Source: Brachybacterium muris
GTDB lineage: Bacteria; Actinomycetota; Actinomycetes; Actinomycetales; Dermabacteraceae
NCBI RefSeq assembly: GCF_016907455.1
Contig: NZ_JAFBCB010000001.1
Location: 496,001 to 560,000 of the forward strand
DNA length: 64,000 nucleotides
Direction: 5' to 3'
This document shows, piece by piece, positions 8,205-16,718 of this stretch. The number at the start of each line of letters is the position of its first letter. Positions within the stretch are counted from its first letter, which is position 1. Under the pieces are notes generated by a model. The model saw only the letters and a program-made list of their open reading frames with translations. It searched no databases and was not told where the DNA came from. The position numbers and the translations under genes were made by a program.

Positions 8205-9239
8205 ATGAGAGCCTGCATCATCGACACCTTCGGTCAGCCGCCGCGCCTGGGCGAGGCGCCCGATCCCGTCTGCCCGGCGCACGGCGCGGTGGTCGAGGTC
8301 CACGCCACCGGGGTGTGCCGCAGCGACTGGCACGCCTGGCAGGGCCACGACGACTCGGTGCGCCTCCCGCACGTGCCCGGCCACGAGTTCGCCGGGGTCA
8401 TCGCGCAGGTGGGCCAGGAGGTGACCGGGTTCCGGGCCGGGGACCGTGTCACGGCTCCGTTCATCTTCGCCTGCGGCCGCTGCGAGCAGTGCTTGGCCGG
8501 CGCCTCACAGGTGTGCCCCCACCAGCGCCAGCCCGGGTTCGACCTGCCCGGTTCCTGGGCCGAGCAGGTGGTGGTCCACCAGGCCGACCACAACCTGGTG
8601 GCCCTTCCCGACGCGCTCGACATGACGCTCGCCGCGGGCCTCGGCTGCCGGGTGGGCACTGCCTTCCACGCCGTGAGGGTGCAGGGTGAGGTGCAGGTGG
8701 CCGAGCAGGTCGCGGTGATCGGCTGCGGCGGGCTGGGCCTTGCCTGCGTGATGGTGGCCCTCGCGGCGGGCGCCGAGGTGATCGCCGTGGACGTCTCCGA
8801 TGCCAGCCTCGAAGCGGCCGCAGCGCTGGGTGCCCGTGCTCTTCGCAGCGGGCCGGACGTGGCTGCGCAGATCCGCGAGATGACCGGCGGTGGTGCCCAC
8901 GTCGCGCTGGATGCGCTGGGCTCCGCTGCCACCGCCCGAGCGGGGATCCAGGCACTGCGACCGCGGGGCCGTCACGTGCAGGTGGGGCTGCTGCTGGGCA
9001 AGGACGCCGACCCGCCCCTCCCGATGGGCCAGGTGATCGCCCAGGAGCTGCAGATCAGGGGCAGCCACGGCCTGGCCGCCACCGAGTACGCCGCCATGCT
9101 GACCGAGATCGCCGACGGCCGGCTGGACCTGGGCCGCACGGTGGGCCGGGTGATCAGCGTCGAGGATCTCCCCGCGGCGATGGTCGCGATGGGGGAGCCG
9201 CCTGTGGTCGCCGGGATGACGGTGGCCCGCCTGCGGTGA
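8205..9239 (+). CDS. Zinc-dependent alcohol dehydrogenase (MDR family)
   Basis: A 344-residue NAD(P)-dependent medium-chain dehydrogenase. Catalytic zinc ligands are Cys38 (GVCRSDWH), His60-Glu61 (PGHEF) and Cys148 (LGCRVGTAF). The structural zinc site is complete, with Cys90, Cys93, Cys96 and Cys104. The Rossmann nucleotide motif GCGGLG is at 173-178. The ATG at 8205 is chosen over upstream frames because family similarity begins right there. It ends 12 bases from the convergent GNAT gene, with no visible terminator between them. Substrate unknown; the pattern fits broad-range alcohol/aldehyde dehydrogenases. Confidence 0.9.
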   Translation: MRACIIDTFGQPPRLGEAPDPVCPAHGAVVEVHATGVCRSDWHAWQGHDDSVRLPHVPGHEFAGVIAQVGQEVTGFRAGDRVTAPFIFACGRCEQCLAGASQVCPHQRQPGFDLPGSWAEQVVVHQADHNLVALPDALDMTLAAGLGCRVGTAFHAVRVQGEVQVAEQVAVIGCGGLGLACVMVALAAGAEVIAVDVSDASLEAAAALGARALRSGPDVAAQIREMTGGGAHVALDALGSAATARAGIQALRPRGRHVQVGLLLGKDADPPLPMGQVIAQELQIRGSHGLAATEYAAMLTEIADGRLDLGRTVGRVISVEDLPAAMVAMGEPPVVAGMTVARLR

Positions 9240-9251
9240 TGCAGGGAAAGG

Positions 9252-10298
9252 TCAGGCCCGGGGAGTGGGGATGATCGGCTTCTGGTAGGTCGCCGAGACC
9301 CGGTGCACCGTGAAGCCGAGCGACTCGTAGAGGCGGCCCGCACCGTTCAGCGACTCCGTGTCCACCTCCAGCTCGGCCGTCTCGAAGCCGGCCTCAGCAG
9401 CGGCCCGCAGTGACCGCGCGATCACCGCGCGGGCGATGCCCCGCCCGCGGGCCTCGGGCCGGGTTCCCACCAGCGCCAGGTGCAGCACCGAGGGCTTGTC
9501 CTCCGAGGCCACCACGTACCCCAGCACGGTGCCGCCCGGGTCCACCGCGACCGAGGACTGCTGCGGGCGAGCAGTGTGGGAGTTCCACCAGACGGCCCAC
9601 CGCTCCGGCGGTGGGGTGGTGGAGCCCCAATGGTCGGCGAATGCTGCCGCATGGGCGAGGCGCGTGGGTTCCTGGTGGTCCGGCCCCGGTGCGATCACCT
9701 CGACGTCATCGCCCCCGGCGATCTCCGGCACGGGCAGATCGGCGTCCTGCAGCGCGATGGTCATCTCGGACCAGGAGCGGGCCCGCGCGTAGCCGCGCAG
9801 CTCCAGCAGGGCGCGGGCATCCCGCTTGCCGCCCGGGCTCGTCGGGTCCTGCCCGGCGGGGGCATCGACGCCGCCGGAGGCCCGGAGGTGGGCGGGCCGA
9901 TCAGGATGGCGTTCGGCTGCGAGCGCAGCGGCCCTGGCCTCGGTGAGGTCCAGGATGCGGGTGCCGATGCCGCACCGGCGGTGCTCCGGGGCGACGACAC
10001 CGGCGATGCCCGCACGCACGCGGCCTTCGCGGTCCGGGCTGGTCGCGACATCGGCGATGCCGAAGGCGATCATCTCCCCGTCCCGGCGCACGGCCACGGA
10101 GTCCGCAGCAAGATCCAGCCCCGGCATGGTGAGCCACTCACGCATGCTCGCAGCCTCGGTGACCTCCTCGAACCCGTCGTGGGCATCGGCCCGGGTGATG
10201 AGCGCAGCGAGCGCCTCGGCATCGCCCAGGGTGAGGGAGGTCCAGGTCAGGCGACTATCAGTCGAGGGATCACGGGTCAGGGAATCTGCGGAGGTCAC
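9252..10298 (-). CDS. Tandem-GNAT acetyltransferase (mycothiol synthase-like layout)
   Basis: A 348-residue protein with two GNAT folds. The N-terminal half has the acetyl-CoA loop GVVAPEHRRCGIGTRIL and the C-terminal half VGTRPEARGRGIARAVI followed by SLNGAGRLYESLGF. This double-GNAT layout is shared with mycothiol synthase (MshD) and with less defined actinobacterial acetyltransferases. I do not see enough to call MshD. The GTG start at 10296-10298 is chosen because TACGAT lies six bases upstream, giving a leaderless transcript; no Shine-Dalgarno is present. It is divergent from the RNase H gene, so the 49-base gap must hold both promoters. Confidence 0.8.
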   Translation of the reverse strand: MTSADSLTRDPSTDSRLTWTSLTLGDAEALAALITRADAHDGFEEVTEAASMREWLTMPGLDLAADSVAVRRDGEMIAFGIADVATSPDREGRVRAGIAGVVAPEHRRCGIGTRILDLTEARAAALAAERHPDRPAHLRASGGVDAPAGQDPTSPGGKRDARALLELRGYARARSWSEMTIALQDADLPVPEIAGGDDVEVIAPGPDHQEPTRLAHAAAFADHWGSTTPPPERWAVWWNSHTARPQQSSVAVDPGGTVLGYVVASEDKPSVLHLALVGTRPEARGRGIARAVIARSLRAAAEAGFETAELEVDTESLNGAGRLYESLGFTVHRVSATYQKPIIPTPRA

Positions 10299-10304
10299 CG
10301 GAGG

Positions 10305-10310
10305 ATCGTA
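10305..10310 (-). promoter_or_regulatory. Leaderless -10 box for the tandem-GNAT gene
   Basis: On the reverse strand TACGAT is followed by six bases and then the GTG start codon, so transcription would begin at or next to the start codon. Confidence 0.5.
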
Positions 10311-10347
10311 ACCAGTGCGGTCAGGGATGTCGGGCCGCTGTGGAACC

Positions 10348-11385
10348 ATGAACGCCATGACGATCACCGCTGCGGCCGACGGCTCCGCCCTCGGCAACCC
10401 CGGCCCGGCCGGCTGGGCCTGGTACATCGACGAGAACACCTGGCGGGCCGGCGGCTGGCCCCACGGCACCAACAACATGGGGGAGCTGAAGGCCGTGCTG
10501 GACCTGCTGGAGGCCACCGCGGAGGACGCCGATCAGCACCTGGTCATCCTGTGCGACAGCCAGTACGTCATCAACTCGGTCACGAAGTGGATGCCGGGCT
10601 GGAAGCGCAAGGGGTGGCGCAAGAAGGACGGCAAGCCAGTGATGAACGTCGAGCTGCTGCAGGCGATCGACCGTGCGCTCGCCGGCCGCAGCGTCGAGTT
10701 CGAGTGGGTCAAGGGCCATTCCGGCCACGCCATGAACGAGGCCGCCGACAAGCGCGCCAACGCCGCCGCCACCGCCTTCTCCAAGAAACAGGACCCCCAG
10801 GTGGGCCCCGGGTACCGTGCATCAGGCGGGGGAGCGGGCGCTGCAGCCGCGCCCGCCATGGAGATGCCCCCGGCCCCGGCGCAATCCGCTGCTCCGGCCC
10901 GCTCCGCTGCTCCGGCTCTCCCCCCGCGCGGCGGGGCCGGCACCGACTCCCCGGTCACTCCGGAGCTGGCCGACGACCTCTTCAGCCTGTTCGACGAAGC
11001 CCCCGCCGCTCCCGACGTCGATGCTGCCGACCCGGACGCCACCCCGTTCGAGCAGGTCACAGCCCGGGAGCAGGTGCTGCTGAGCGACATGGTGCGCAGC
11101 GACCCCCCGAGCGCCGCCGCACTGCTGCACTCCGCCTTCACCGAAGTGGGGGCCAGCGGCCGCACCTACGACCGCGAGGAGATCCTCGATGCGCTCGCAC
11201 CACTGCCGGGCGTGGAGGCCAGCGACTTCGTGGCCGATGAGATCGCTGCCGGTGTGATCCTGCTGCGGTACGTCACCACCGGGCCGGACGGCGCCGTGGA
11301 GCGCAGCTCGATCTGGTTGCGCGAAGGCGACCGCTGGCTGCTGCGCCACCACCAGGGCACCCCGGCTGGGGATCCGTCGCACTGA
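10348..11385 (+). CDS. Ribonuclease HI fused to a C-terminal DUF4440/NTF2-like domain
   Basis: The N-terminal domain (about 1-145) is RNase HI, which cuts the RNA of RNA-DNA hybrids. All four metal-binding acids are present: Asp11 (ADGSALGNPG), Glu46 (NNMGELKAV), Asp70 (LCDSQYV) and Asp134 (EAADKRAN), with His124 in the VKGHSGH loop. A Pro/Ala-rich linker (about 150-225) leads to a C-terminal alpha+beta domain (about 240-345) with VLLSDMVR, YDREEIL and DRWLLRHHQG, typical of DUF4440/SnoaL-like folds. The ATG at 10348 is used; an ATG at 10357 is equally possible. The role of the second domain is unknown; it may bind a small ligand or mediate dimerisation. A hairpin follows the stop codon. Confidence 0.88.
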   Translation: MNAMTITAAADGSALGNPGPAGWAWYIDENTWRAGGWPHGTNNMGELKAVLDLLEATAEDADQHLVILCDSQYVINSVTKWMPGWKRKGWRKKDGKPVMNVELLQAIDRALAGRSVEFEWVKGHSGHAMNEAADKRANAAATAFSKKQDPQVGPGYRASGGGAGAAAAPAMEMPPAPAQSAAPARSAAPALPPRGGAGTDSPVTPELADDLFSLFDEAPAAPDVDAADPDATPFEQVTAREQVLLSDMVRSDPPSAAALLHSAFTEVGASGRTYDREEILDALAPLPGVEASDFVADEIAAGVILLRYVTTGPDGAVERSSIWLREGDRWLLRHHQGTPAGDPSH

Positions 11386-11415
11386 CAGGAACGGCCGCGA
11401 GGCCGGGACCCTGTC
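11384..11415 (+). terminator. Imperfect hairpin after RNase H
   Basis: GACAGG and GGCC segments pair with CCTGTC and GGCC across a GCGA loop, overlapping the stop codon of the RNase H gene. It separates that gene from the GntR promoter. Confidence 0.5.
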
Positions 11416-11440
11416 GGTCTCAGCGATACCGGAAGACTCC

Positions 11441-11483
11441 TTGACACCCCCTTCTCGCAACTGTCTATGCTGTGTATAGACAG
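11441..11483 (+). promoter_or_regulatory. Promoter and palindromic operator of the GntR/ABC operon
   Basis: A consensus -35 TTGACA lies at 11441-11446 and a -10-like TATGCT at 11466-11471 (19-base spacer, slightly long). A perfect palindrome with 8-bp arms CTGTCTAT and ATAGACAG (11461-11468 and 11476-11483) covers the -10 box and the likely start site. This is where a YtrA-type repressor would block RNA polymerase, so autoregulation by the next gene is strongly suggested. Confidence 0.8.
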
Positions 11484-11515
11484 TAGGATCACTGAGGATC
11501 GGGAGGGGGAACGCC

Positions 11516-11929
11516 ATGCACATCCCCATCGATCCCGCCGCCTCGGAGCCGATCTACGAGCAGATCCGCACCGGCATCGCCGAGGCCATCGTCTCCGGTC
11601 GTCTCGCCCCCGGTGAGGCCCTTCCCTCCATCCGGTCCCTGGCACGGGACCTGCGGGTCAGCGTCATCACCACCACCCGCGCCTACAACGAGCTGGTCAG
11701 CGACGGCCTCGTGGTCCCCCAGCAGGGCCGCGGAGTGTTCGTGCGTGACCAGCCCACCGGCGCCCTGCAGGAGCGGGCCCGCACGCGTATCAGTGAGGCC
11801 CTCGACGAGGCGACCCGTACCGCCCGCATCGCCGGCATCGACGCCGACGAACTGCACCGGATGCTCGATACGAGCCTCCACACCGACGCTGACGTGCGGC
11901 CCCTCCGCGCCACGGACCAGGAGACCTGA
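11516..11929 (+). CDS. GntR-family transcriptional regulator, YtrA subfamily
   Basis: A 137-residue DNA-binding regulator. The winged-helix domain covers about residues 9-78: EPIYEQIRTGIAEAIVSG, then LPSIRSLARDLRVSVITTTRAYNEL (recognition helix region) and the wing QQGRGVFV. The short C-terminal tail of about 55 residues lacks a ligand-binding domain, which defines the YtrA type that usually represses its own ABC transporter operon. The ATG at 11516 follows a strong GGGAGGGGG site. The stop codon region abuts the ABC ATPase start at 11929, so the two are coupled. Its operator is visible at 11461-11483. Inducers of this family are often cell-wall-active antibiotics, but that is not shown here. 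Confidence 0.92.
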   Translation: MHIPIDPAASEPIYEQIRTGIAEAIVSGRLAPGEALPSIRSLARDLRVSVITTTRAYNELVSDGLVVPQQGRGVFVRDQPTGALQERARTRISEALDEATRTARIAGIDADELHRMLDTSLHTDADVRPLRATDQET

Positions 11930-12840
11930 TGATCACCGCACTCGCCCCCGCCGTCGACGTCCGCGACCTCACCGTGCACCTGCCCTCCCAGCGCCGCTTC
12001 GGCGGGGCCCCGCACCGGGCACTCCACGACGTCTCCCTCACGATCCCCACCGGGCAGGTCACCGCACTGGTGGGCAGCAACGGCGCCGGCAAGACCACCT
12101 TGCTGCGCACCCTCGCCGGCGCCATCGGCCCCACGGCCGGCACCGTCACCGTGCTGGGCAGCCCCATGGGTGGCCCGGAGGACTCTCTCCCGGCAGGGGT
12201 GTCCGTGGTGCCGGATGCGTCGTACTACCCCGACCGCTGGTCGGCCGACGACATGGTGCTCATGCTGCGACGGATGGAGAGGACGGTGGATGCCCGGGGC
12301 ATCGGGCGTCGCCTGCGCCGTGCAGGGATCGACCCCGGCGCCCCCATCTAGAGCCTCTCCGCCGGCCAGCGCACCCGGTTGATGCTCGCGGTGGGCCTCG
12401 GCACAGCTCCCTCGCTGCTGATGCTCGATGAGCCCTTCGCGCGTCTGGACCCCCTGGCCAGGGAGGACGTGCTGGAAGAACTGCGCCGTCACCAGGCCGC
12501 GGGGGAGGACCGCACCATCCTCCTGTCCACGCACGAGCTGGGCAGCCTGGAGCGGTTCGTGGACCATGTGGTGCTGCTGCACGACGGGAGCGTGCTGCTG
12601 GACGAGGACCTTGCGGACGCAGCTGAGCGTCACCTCGTCGCCACTGTTCCCCGGGAGCCTGCGTCACGGCACGAACCCACTGCGCCGATGGGCCTGCTCA
12701 CCGGTGCCCGACGAGCAGGGGACGTGATGGAGGGACTCGTGGACACCGAGGATGCCCTGTTCCTGCCGAAGGACTCAGACCTGCGACGGGCCACCATCCA
12801 GGACGTCCTCACCTTCACCCTGCGGGAGGCCGCGCGATGA
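11929..12840 (+). pseudogene. ABC transporter ATP-binding protein interrupted by an in-frame TAG
   Basis: The reading frame is continuous from ATG 11929 to TGA 12838-12840 (303 codons plus stop) except for TAG at 12349-12351, codon 141. The first part carries Walker A VGSNGAGKTT (about 48-57). The amber codon falls just before the signature SLSAGQRTR, and the rest holds Walker B LLMLDEPF and the H-loop LLSTHELG. Family fit continues without gap on both sides, so a single C-to-T change (CAG to TAG) is the simplest cause. Translation would yield a 140-residue stub without signature or Walker B, hence no ATPase. A sequencing error or rare readthrough cannot be excluded. It is of YtrB/BcrA type and coupled to the GntR gene. 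Confidence 0.85.
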
Positions 12841-13193
12841 ACCACGCACTCAGCACCGTCGTCATCACGACGCACCGGGAGCGGCCCACCACGCCGCTGC
12901 GCCGCGCCTTCGCTCTGGAGCGTGAGCATCACCAGGCCCTGGTGGGCTTCTACGGGCTGCTGGCCGTCGCGGTCAGCCAACTGAGCGTGTTCGGTGGGAT
13001 CCACCTGGGGTTCGTCCTGGCCGGGGCCTGGTGGGTGCTCAGGGTCCTCGAGGAGGGTGGCCCGAGCGCCGGCGATCCCTCCACGATGATCGCTACCTCC
13101 GCCACCGCGCAGTGGATCACCATGGCGCTCGCGCTCGGAAGCGCGATCCTGGTGCTGCTGTGGCGCAGGCGGCGCTGGATCCGGACGGCCTGA
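12837..13193 (+). CDS. Small two-helix membrane protein of the ABC operon (possibly a truncated permease)
   Basis: A 118-residue protein whose ATG overlaps the TGA of the broken ATPase gene. A short basic cytoplasmic N-terminus precedes two hydrophobic segments (about 36-60 and 91-110), and it ends with LLWRRRRWIRTA. ABC permeases of YtrA operons normally have about six helices and more than 200 residues, so this may be a remnant with an internal deletion, or a small accessory subunit. No sequence motif decides. Together with the amber codon in the ATPase it suggests the whole transporter is no longer functional, while its repressor persists. Confidence 0.6.
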   Translation: MNHALSTVVITTHRERPTTPLRRAFALEREHHQALVGFYGLLAVAVSQLSVFGGIHLGFVLAGAWWVLRVLEEGGPSAGDPSTMIATSATAQWITMALALGSAILVLLWRRRRWIRTA

Positions 13194-13219
13194 CAGCACC
13201 GGTGCCCGGCCGTGGGACG

Positions 13220-14611
13220 ATGACCGCCATGACCACTCCCGCCGTCGGCCCCGCCGCCAGGCGCCCGGCCCCGCGGGGCACATCAGGTCCGTCGGCCCCA
13301 TCGACTCGGCGCGTCAAGCGCTCACCCGCCACCTCCGTCGCCCTGGCCGAGCGCGCCGGCGGGCCGGACCTTGCCCGGGGCCTTGCCCTGCTGGGCATCG
13401 CCATGGCCAACACCATCGGCTGGCTCCACGGCACCGAGTGGACGGTGCTGCTCAAGCAGGCCGACGCCACCGTCGCCGACCGCGTCGTGGACGTGATCGC
13501 CTCGTTCACCATCGACAACCGCGGCTTCCCCCTGTTCGCGATGCTGTTCGGCTACGGCATCGGGATCCTGCACCGCCGCTCCCGGGCCCGCGGGGAGCGC
13601 GCCCGCACCTTCCTGGCCCGCACCGCACGCCGCCACCTGGTGCTCCTGCTGCTGGGCCTGGCCCACGGGATCCTGCTGTTCAGCGGCGACATCCTGGCCT
13701 CCTACGCCATCATCGGGATGCTGTGCGCGGTACTGGTGACCGTGCGCAAGCGGTGGCTGCTGCCGGTCGCCGCGATCCTCACCACGCCCCTGCTTGCCTT
13801 CTGGGGCTGGGCCGACGGCACCATCGGCCTGTGGGGCATGGACGGCTACCCCGAGGCGAGCGCCGCCACCTACCTCGAGGGCCTGGAGATCCGTGCCTGG
13901 GACATGCTGTACGTGGTCGGCTCCTCCCTCGCGACCGACCTGGGGCTGCTGGGGCCGATGGTGATCGGAGCCCTCGCCGCACGCATCCACCTGTTCGAGC
14001 AGGTCCAGCCCAACCGGGACCTGCTGGTCCCCACCGCCCAATGGGGGATCGCGGTGGGCCTGGCCGGAGCCCTTCCTCTCACCGCCGTGCTGGTGTTCGA
14101 CCCTCACCACGACGTGCTCGACAACGAGATCGCCCTGGGGATCCTGGGGGTGGTCCACCAGTTCAGCGGGGTGGTGGGTGCCCTCGGTGCAGCCGCTGCC
14201 GCAGCCTTGATCGCCGATCACGTGCGCCGCAGCAACGGGGCTCCCGGCACTCCGGGCCTCGGCGTCCCTGCGCGGGCGGTGTACGCGGTGGAAGCGCTCG
14301 GGGCGATGGCGCTGACCGCCTACGTGGCGCAGTCGGCCGTGTTCATGGCCCTGTTCCCGCCCTACACCCTGGACCTCGGGGCCCGGGTGGGCTCCGCCGG
14401 TGCCGCGGTGATCGTGCTGGTGAGCTGGCTGGTGATGGTGGTTGTCGCAGTGCTGCTGCGCCGGGCCGGCAGGCGCGGCCCCCTCGAGGTAGTGCTGCGG
14501 AAGCTGGGTGGATCCACCTCCCCGCGCCGAGGCGGCCCGGCGAGGACAGGCACGGCGCCTACGGATCCGACCCCCGGTCCTCGACGCCCGGGACGGGGGA
14601 GCACCCCATGA
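13220..14611 (+). CDS. DUF418 (YeiB-like) polytopic membrane protein
   Basis: A 463-residue membrane protein with about nine or ten helices after a basic, Pro/Ala-rich N-terminus. Family marks are DLARGLALLGIAMANTIGWL, NRGFPLFAMLFGYGIGIL, and the C-terminal ALGAMALTAYVAQS helix. DUF418 proteins are related to acyltransferase-3-type integral membrane proteins, but their reaction is not established. The ATG at 13220 is used; a second ATG lies at 13229. The gene ends in an ATGA overlap with the DUF4031 gene. The Arg/Pro-rich C-terminal tail is probably cytoplasmic. Confidence 0.85.
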   Translation: MTAMTTPAVGPAARRPAPRGTSGPSAPSTRRVKRSPATSVALAERAGGPDLARGLALLGIAMANTIGWLHGTEWTVLLKQADATVADRVVDVIASFTIDNRGFPLFAMLFGYGIGILHRRSRARGERARTFLARTARRHLVLLLLGLAHGILLFSGDILASYAIIGMLCAVLVTVRKRWLLPVAAILTTPLLAFWGWADGTIGLWGMDGYPEASAATYLEGLEIRAWDMLYVVGSSLATDLGLLGPMVIGALAARIHLFEQVQPNRDLLVPTAQWGIAVGLAGALPLTAVLVFDPHHDVLDNEIALGILGVVHQFSGVVGALGAAAAAALIADHVRRSNGAPGTPGLGVPARAVYAVEALGAMALTAYVAQSAVFMALFPPYTLDLGARVGSAGAAVIVLVSWLVMVVVAVLLRRAGRRGPLEVVLRKLGGSTSPRRGGPARTGTAPTDPTPGPRRPGRGSTP

Positions 14612-15180
14612 CCGTGTACGCCGACACCCCGCTCTGGGGCAGGCACGGCACCGTGTGGGGCCACCTGATCTCCGACATCTCGCTGGGGGAGCTGCACGAA
14701 CGCGCAGCCCTCGCCGGCCTGCCCCCGCGTGCCTTCGACCTGGACCACTACGACTGGCCCACCGCGCAGCGCCCGGCGCTGGAGCGCGCCGGCGTGGTGT
14801 TCGTCGACGGCCGCGAGCTCACCCGCATCCTCATCGCCTCGGGCCTGCGGGTGCCGCTGGTGGACCGGCCCGCCGCGCGAGCCCGGCGCACTGCCCGCGA
14901 TGCTGCCCTGCTGGGGCTGGAGCGGGTGCCGCGAGACCTGATCGTCGGTCTGCTCGGCCACGTGGACCCACTGCCCGATGAGCCCGGCGCCTACCGCCTC
15001 ACCAGGGACGACGCCTCTCAGCCGGCGCGGATCGAAGCCCGCGACCAGGCAGGGCGCAGGGCCGCCGATGACTTCCTTGCGCTGGCGGACGCTGCCGCCC
15101 GGGCACGCGGCGAGGCGGGTTTCGTCGGCCAGGTGATGGACGTGGCCCTCAGGCCGGATCAGGGCTCGTGGGCAGGGTGA
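14608..15180 (+). CDS. DUF4031 domain protein
   Basis: A 190-residue soluble protein. The N-terminal half (about 1-80) matches the DUF4031 pattern: MTVYADTPLWGRHGTVWGHL, then SLGELHERAALAGLP and AFDLDHYDWP. The family is widespread in actinobacteria and has no assigned reaction; conserved His and Asp residues hint at metal or nucleotide binding. The ATG at 14608 follows GGGGGAG and overlaps the stop of DUF418, so the pair is co-translated. The C-terminal half is rich in Ala, Arg and Asp. The last 32 bases overlap the 3' end of the convergent histidine kinase gene. Confidence 0.85.
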   Translation: MTVYADTPLWGRHGTVWGHLISDISLGELHERAALAGLPPRAFDLDHYDWPTAQRPALERAGVVFVDGRELTRILIASGLRVPLVDRPAARARRTARDAALLGLERVPRDLIVGLLGHVDPLPDEPGAYRLTRDDASQPARIEARDQAGRRAADDFLALADAAARARGEAGFVGQVMDVALRPDQGSWAG

Positions 15181-16714
15181 GTGCCCGCACCTGATCGGGC
15201 CGTGCCAGGTGCTCGGAATCCACCGTCGCACCGGGCAGCTCCACCCAGAACGTGGCGCCTCCGCCCGGGGTCTCCCGTGCACCGATGCTGCCCTCGTGCT
15301 GCTCCACGATGGAGGCGGCGATCGACAGGCCCAGGCCCGCGCCGCCCCCCTGGGTGGCCGAACGCGAACGGGACTCATCGGTGCGGTAGAACCGCTCGAA
15401 GACCTTGTCCCGCTGGTCCTCGGAGATCCCGGCCCCGTGGTCGCGCACCTCGATCAGCACCGTGCCGCGATCCGTGGCACCCACGGCGATCTCCACCGGG
15501 GAGCCCTTGGGGGTGTGGCGGTTGGCGTTGCCCACCAGGTTCAGGATCACCTGGCGCAGCGAGGGCTCGTGCCCCATCACGCCAACCGGGACGTGGGGGT
15601 GCACGGAGATCGGGGTGCCGGACAGGGAGGTCACCATCACCTGGCGGCTGGGGTCCAGGGCGCGCAGGTCCTGGGCCGCGTCGAACAGGGCATCGGACAG
15701 GTCCAGCGGGGCCACATCCAGATCGGGCTTCTCGTCCAGGCGGGCCAGGCGCAGCAGGTTCTCCACCAGGGAGCCCATGCGACGGGCCTCGTCCTCGATG
15801 CGGCGCATCGCCTGGGCCACGTCCTCGTCGGTGCGCAGGGCACCCATCCGGTACAGCTCGCCGAAGCCGCGGATCGCGGCCAGCGGGGTGCGCAGCTCAT
15901 GGGAGGCATCGCCCACGAAGCGGCGCATCTTCGCCTCCGAGCGGGTGGCCCGCTCCTCGGACTCCGAGCGGGCCGCGAAGGACTGCTCGATGTGCACCAG
16001 CATCTCGTTGACCGACAGCGCCAGGGCGTGCACCTCCAGGCTGGTGTCGCTGACCGGCACACGGCGGGAGAGGTTGCCGGCGGCGATCTGCGAGGCCGTG
16101 GCCTCCACGTCCTGCAGCGGTTCCAGGGAACGGTGGGTCATGTACCCGCCCAGGCCCATCCCCACCAGCACCACCAGGGTGCCCACCAGCACGATGATCA
16201 GCGCCATCTCGTGCATCGTGCGGTCCACGCCCGTCAACGGCAGCGCCACGTACATGCTGCCCAGGTCCGGGCCGGTGCTGAGCACCGCCGCCACCCGCCA
16301 CCGGTTCTCGTTGGAGTCGATCACCGTGAACGGCCTGCCGCCGCGGTGCACGATCTCCTCGTCGGTGAGGTCCGGGAAGTCGATCTCCAGGTCGCCGTCA
16401 CCGTGGTGGACGATCACGTTCTCGATGGGGTTGCCGTCGTGGTCGCGGATCTCCACCGCGTACTCCACCGGGGTGTAGCCGGCGCTCTGCACCGCGTCGT
16501 CGTCACCGGCCAGCTCCAGCTGGGCGAGCGTGAGCATCTCGCTCATCCCGGCCCGTAGGTCGTTGTCGACCGACTGGATCAGGGTGCGGTTCAACAGGAA
16601 CAGCGAGAGGCTGCCGGTGATGGCGGTGCCGGTCACCAGCAGCAGGGAGATCAGCGCGACGATCCGCGTCCACAGGGAGACGGGACGTTCGGGGCGCAGG
16701 GCGGGCAGCGCCAC
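15149..16714 (-). CDS. Sensor histidine kinase (OmpR-type partner)
   Basis: A 521-residue membrane kinase with a short basic N-terminus, TM1 (about 18-42), an extracytoplasmic sensor of about 125 residues, TM2 (about 169-192), a HAMP linker (about 193-245), and a HisKA domain with phospho-acceptor His272 in DASHELRTPL. The ATPase domain carries NLVGNANRH (N box), VRDHGAGI (G1) and GGGAGLGLSI (G2). The GTG start at 16712-16714 lies 4 bases after the stop of the response regulator gene and just behind TGAGG, so the pair is one operon. The layout matches MtrB/TrcS/PhoR-like actinobacterial kinases; the stimulus is unknown. Confidence 0.95.
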   Translation of the reverse strand: MALPALRPERPVSLWTRIVALISLLLVTGTAITGSLSLFLLNRTLIQSVDNDLRAGMSEMLTLAQLELAGDDDAVQSAGYTPVEYAVEIRDHDGNPIENVIVHHGDGDLEIDFPDLTDEEIVHRGGRPFTVIDSNENRWRVAAVLSTGPDLGSMYVALPLTGVDRTMHEMALIIVLVGTLVVLVGMGLGGYMTHRSLEPLQDVEATASQIAAGNLSRRVPVSDTSLEVHALALSVNEMLVHIEQSFAARSESEERATRSEAKMRRFVGDASHELRTPLAAIRGFGELYRMGALRTDEDVAQAMRRIEDEARRMGSLVENLLRLARLDEKPDLDVAPLDLSDALFDAAQDLRALDPSRQVMVTSLSGTPISVHPHVPVGVMGHEPSLRQVILNLVGNANRHTPKGSPVEIAVGATDRGTVLIEVRDHGAGISEDQRDKVFERFYRTDESRSRSATQGGGAGLGLSIAASIVEQHEGSIGARETPGGGATFWVELPGATVDSEHLARPDQVRALTLPTSPDPA

Positions 16715-16718
16715 ACCC

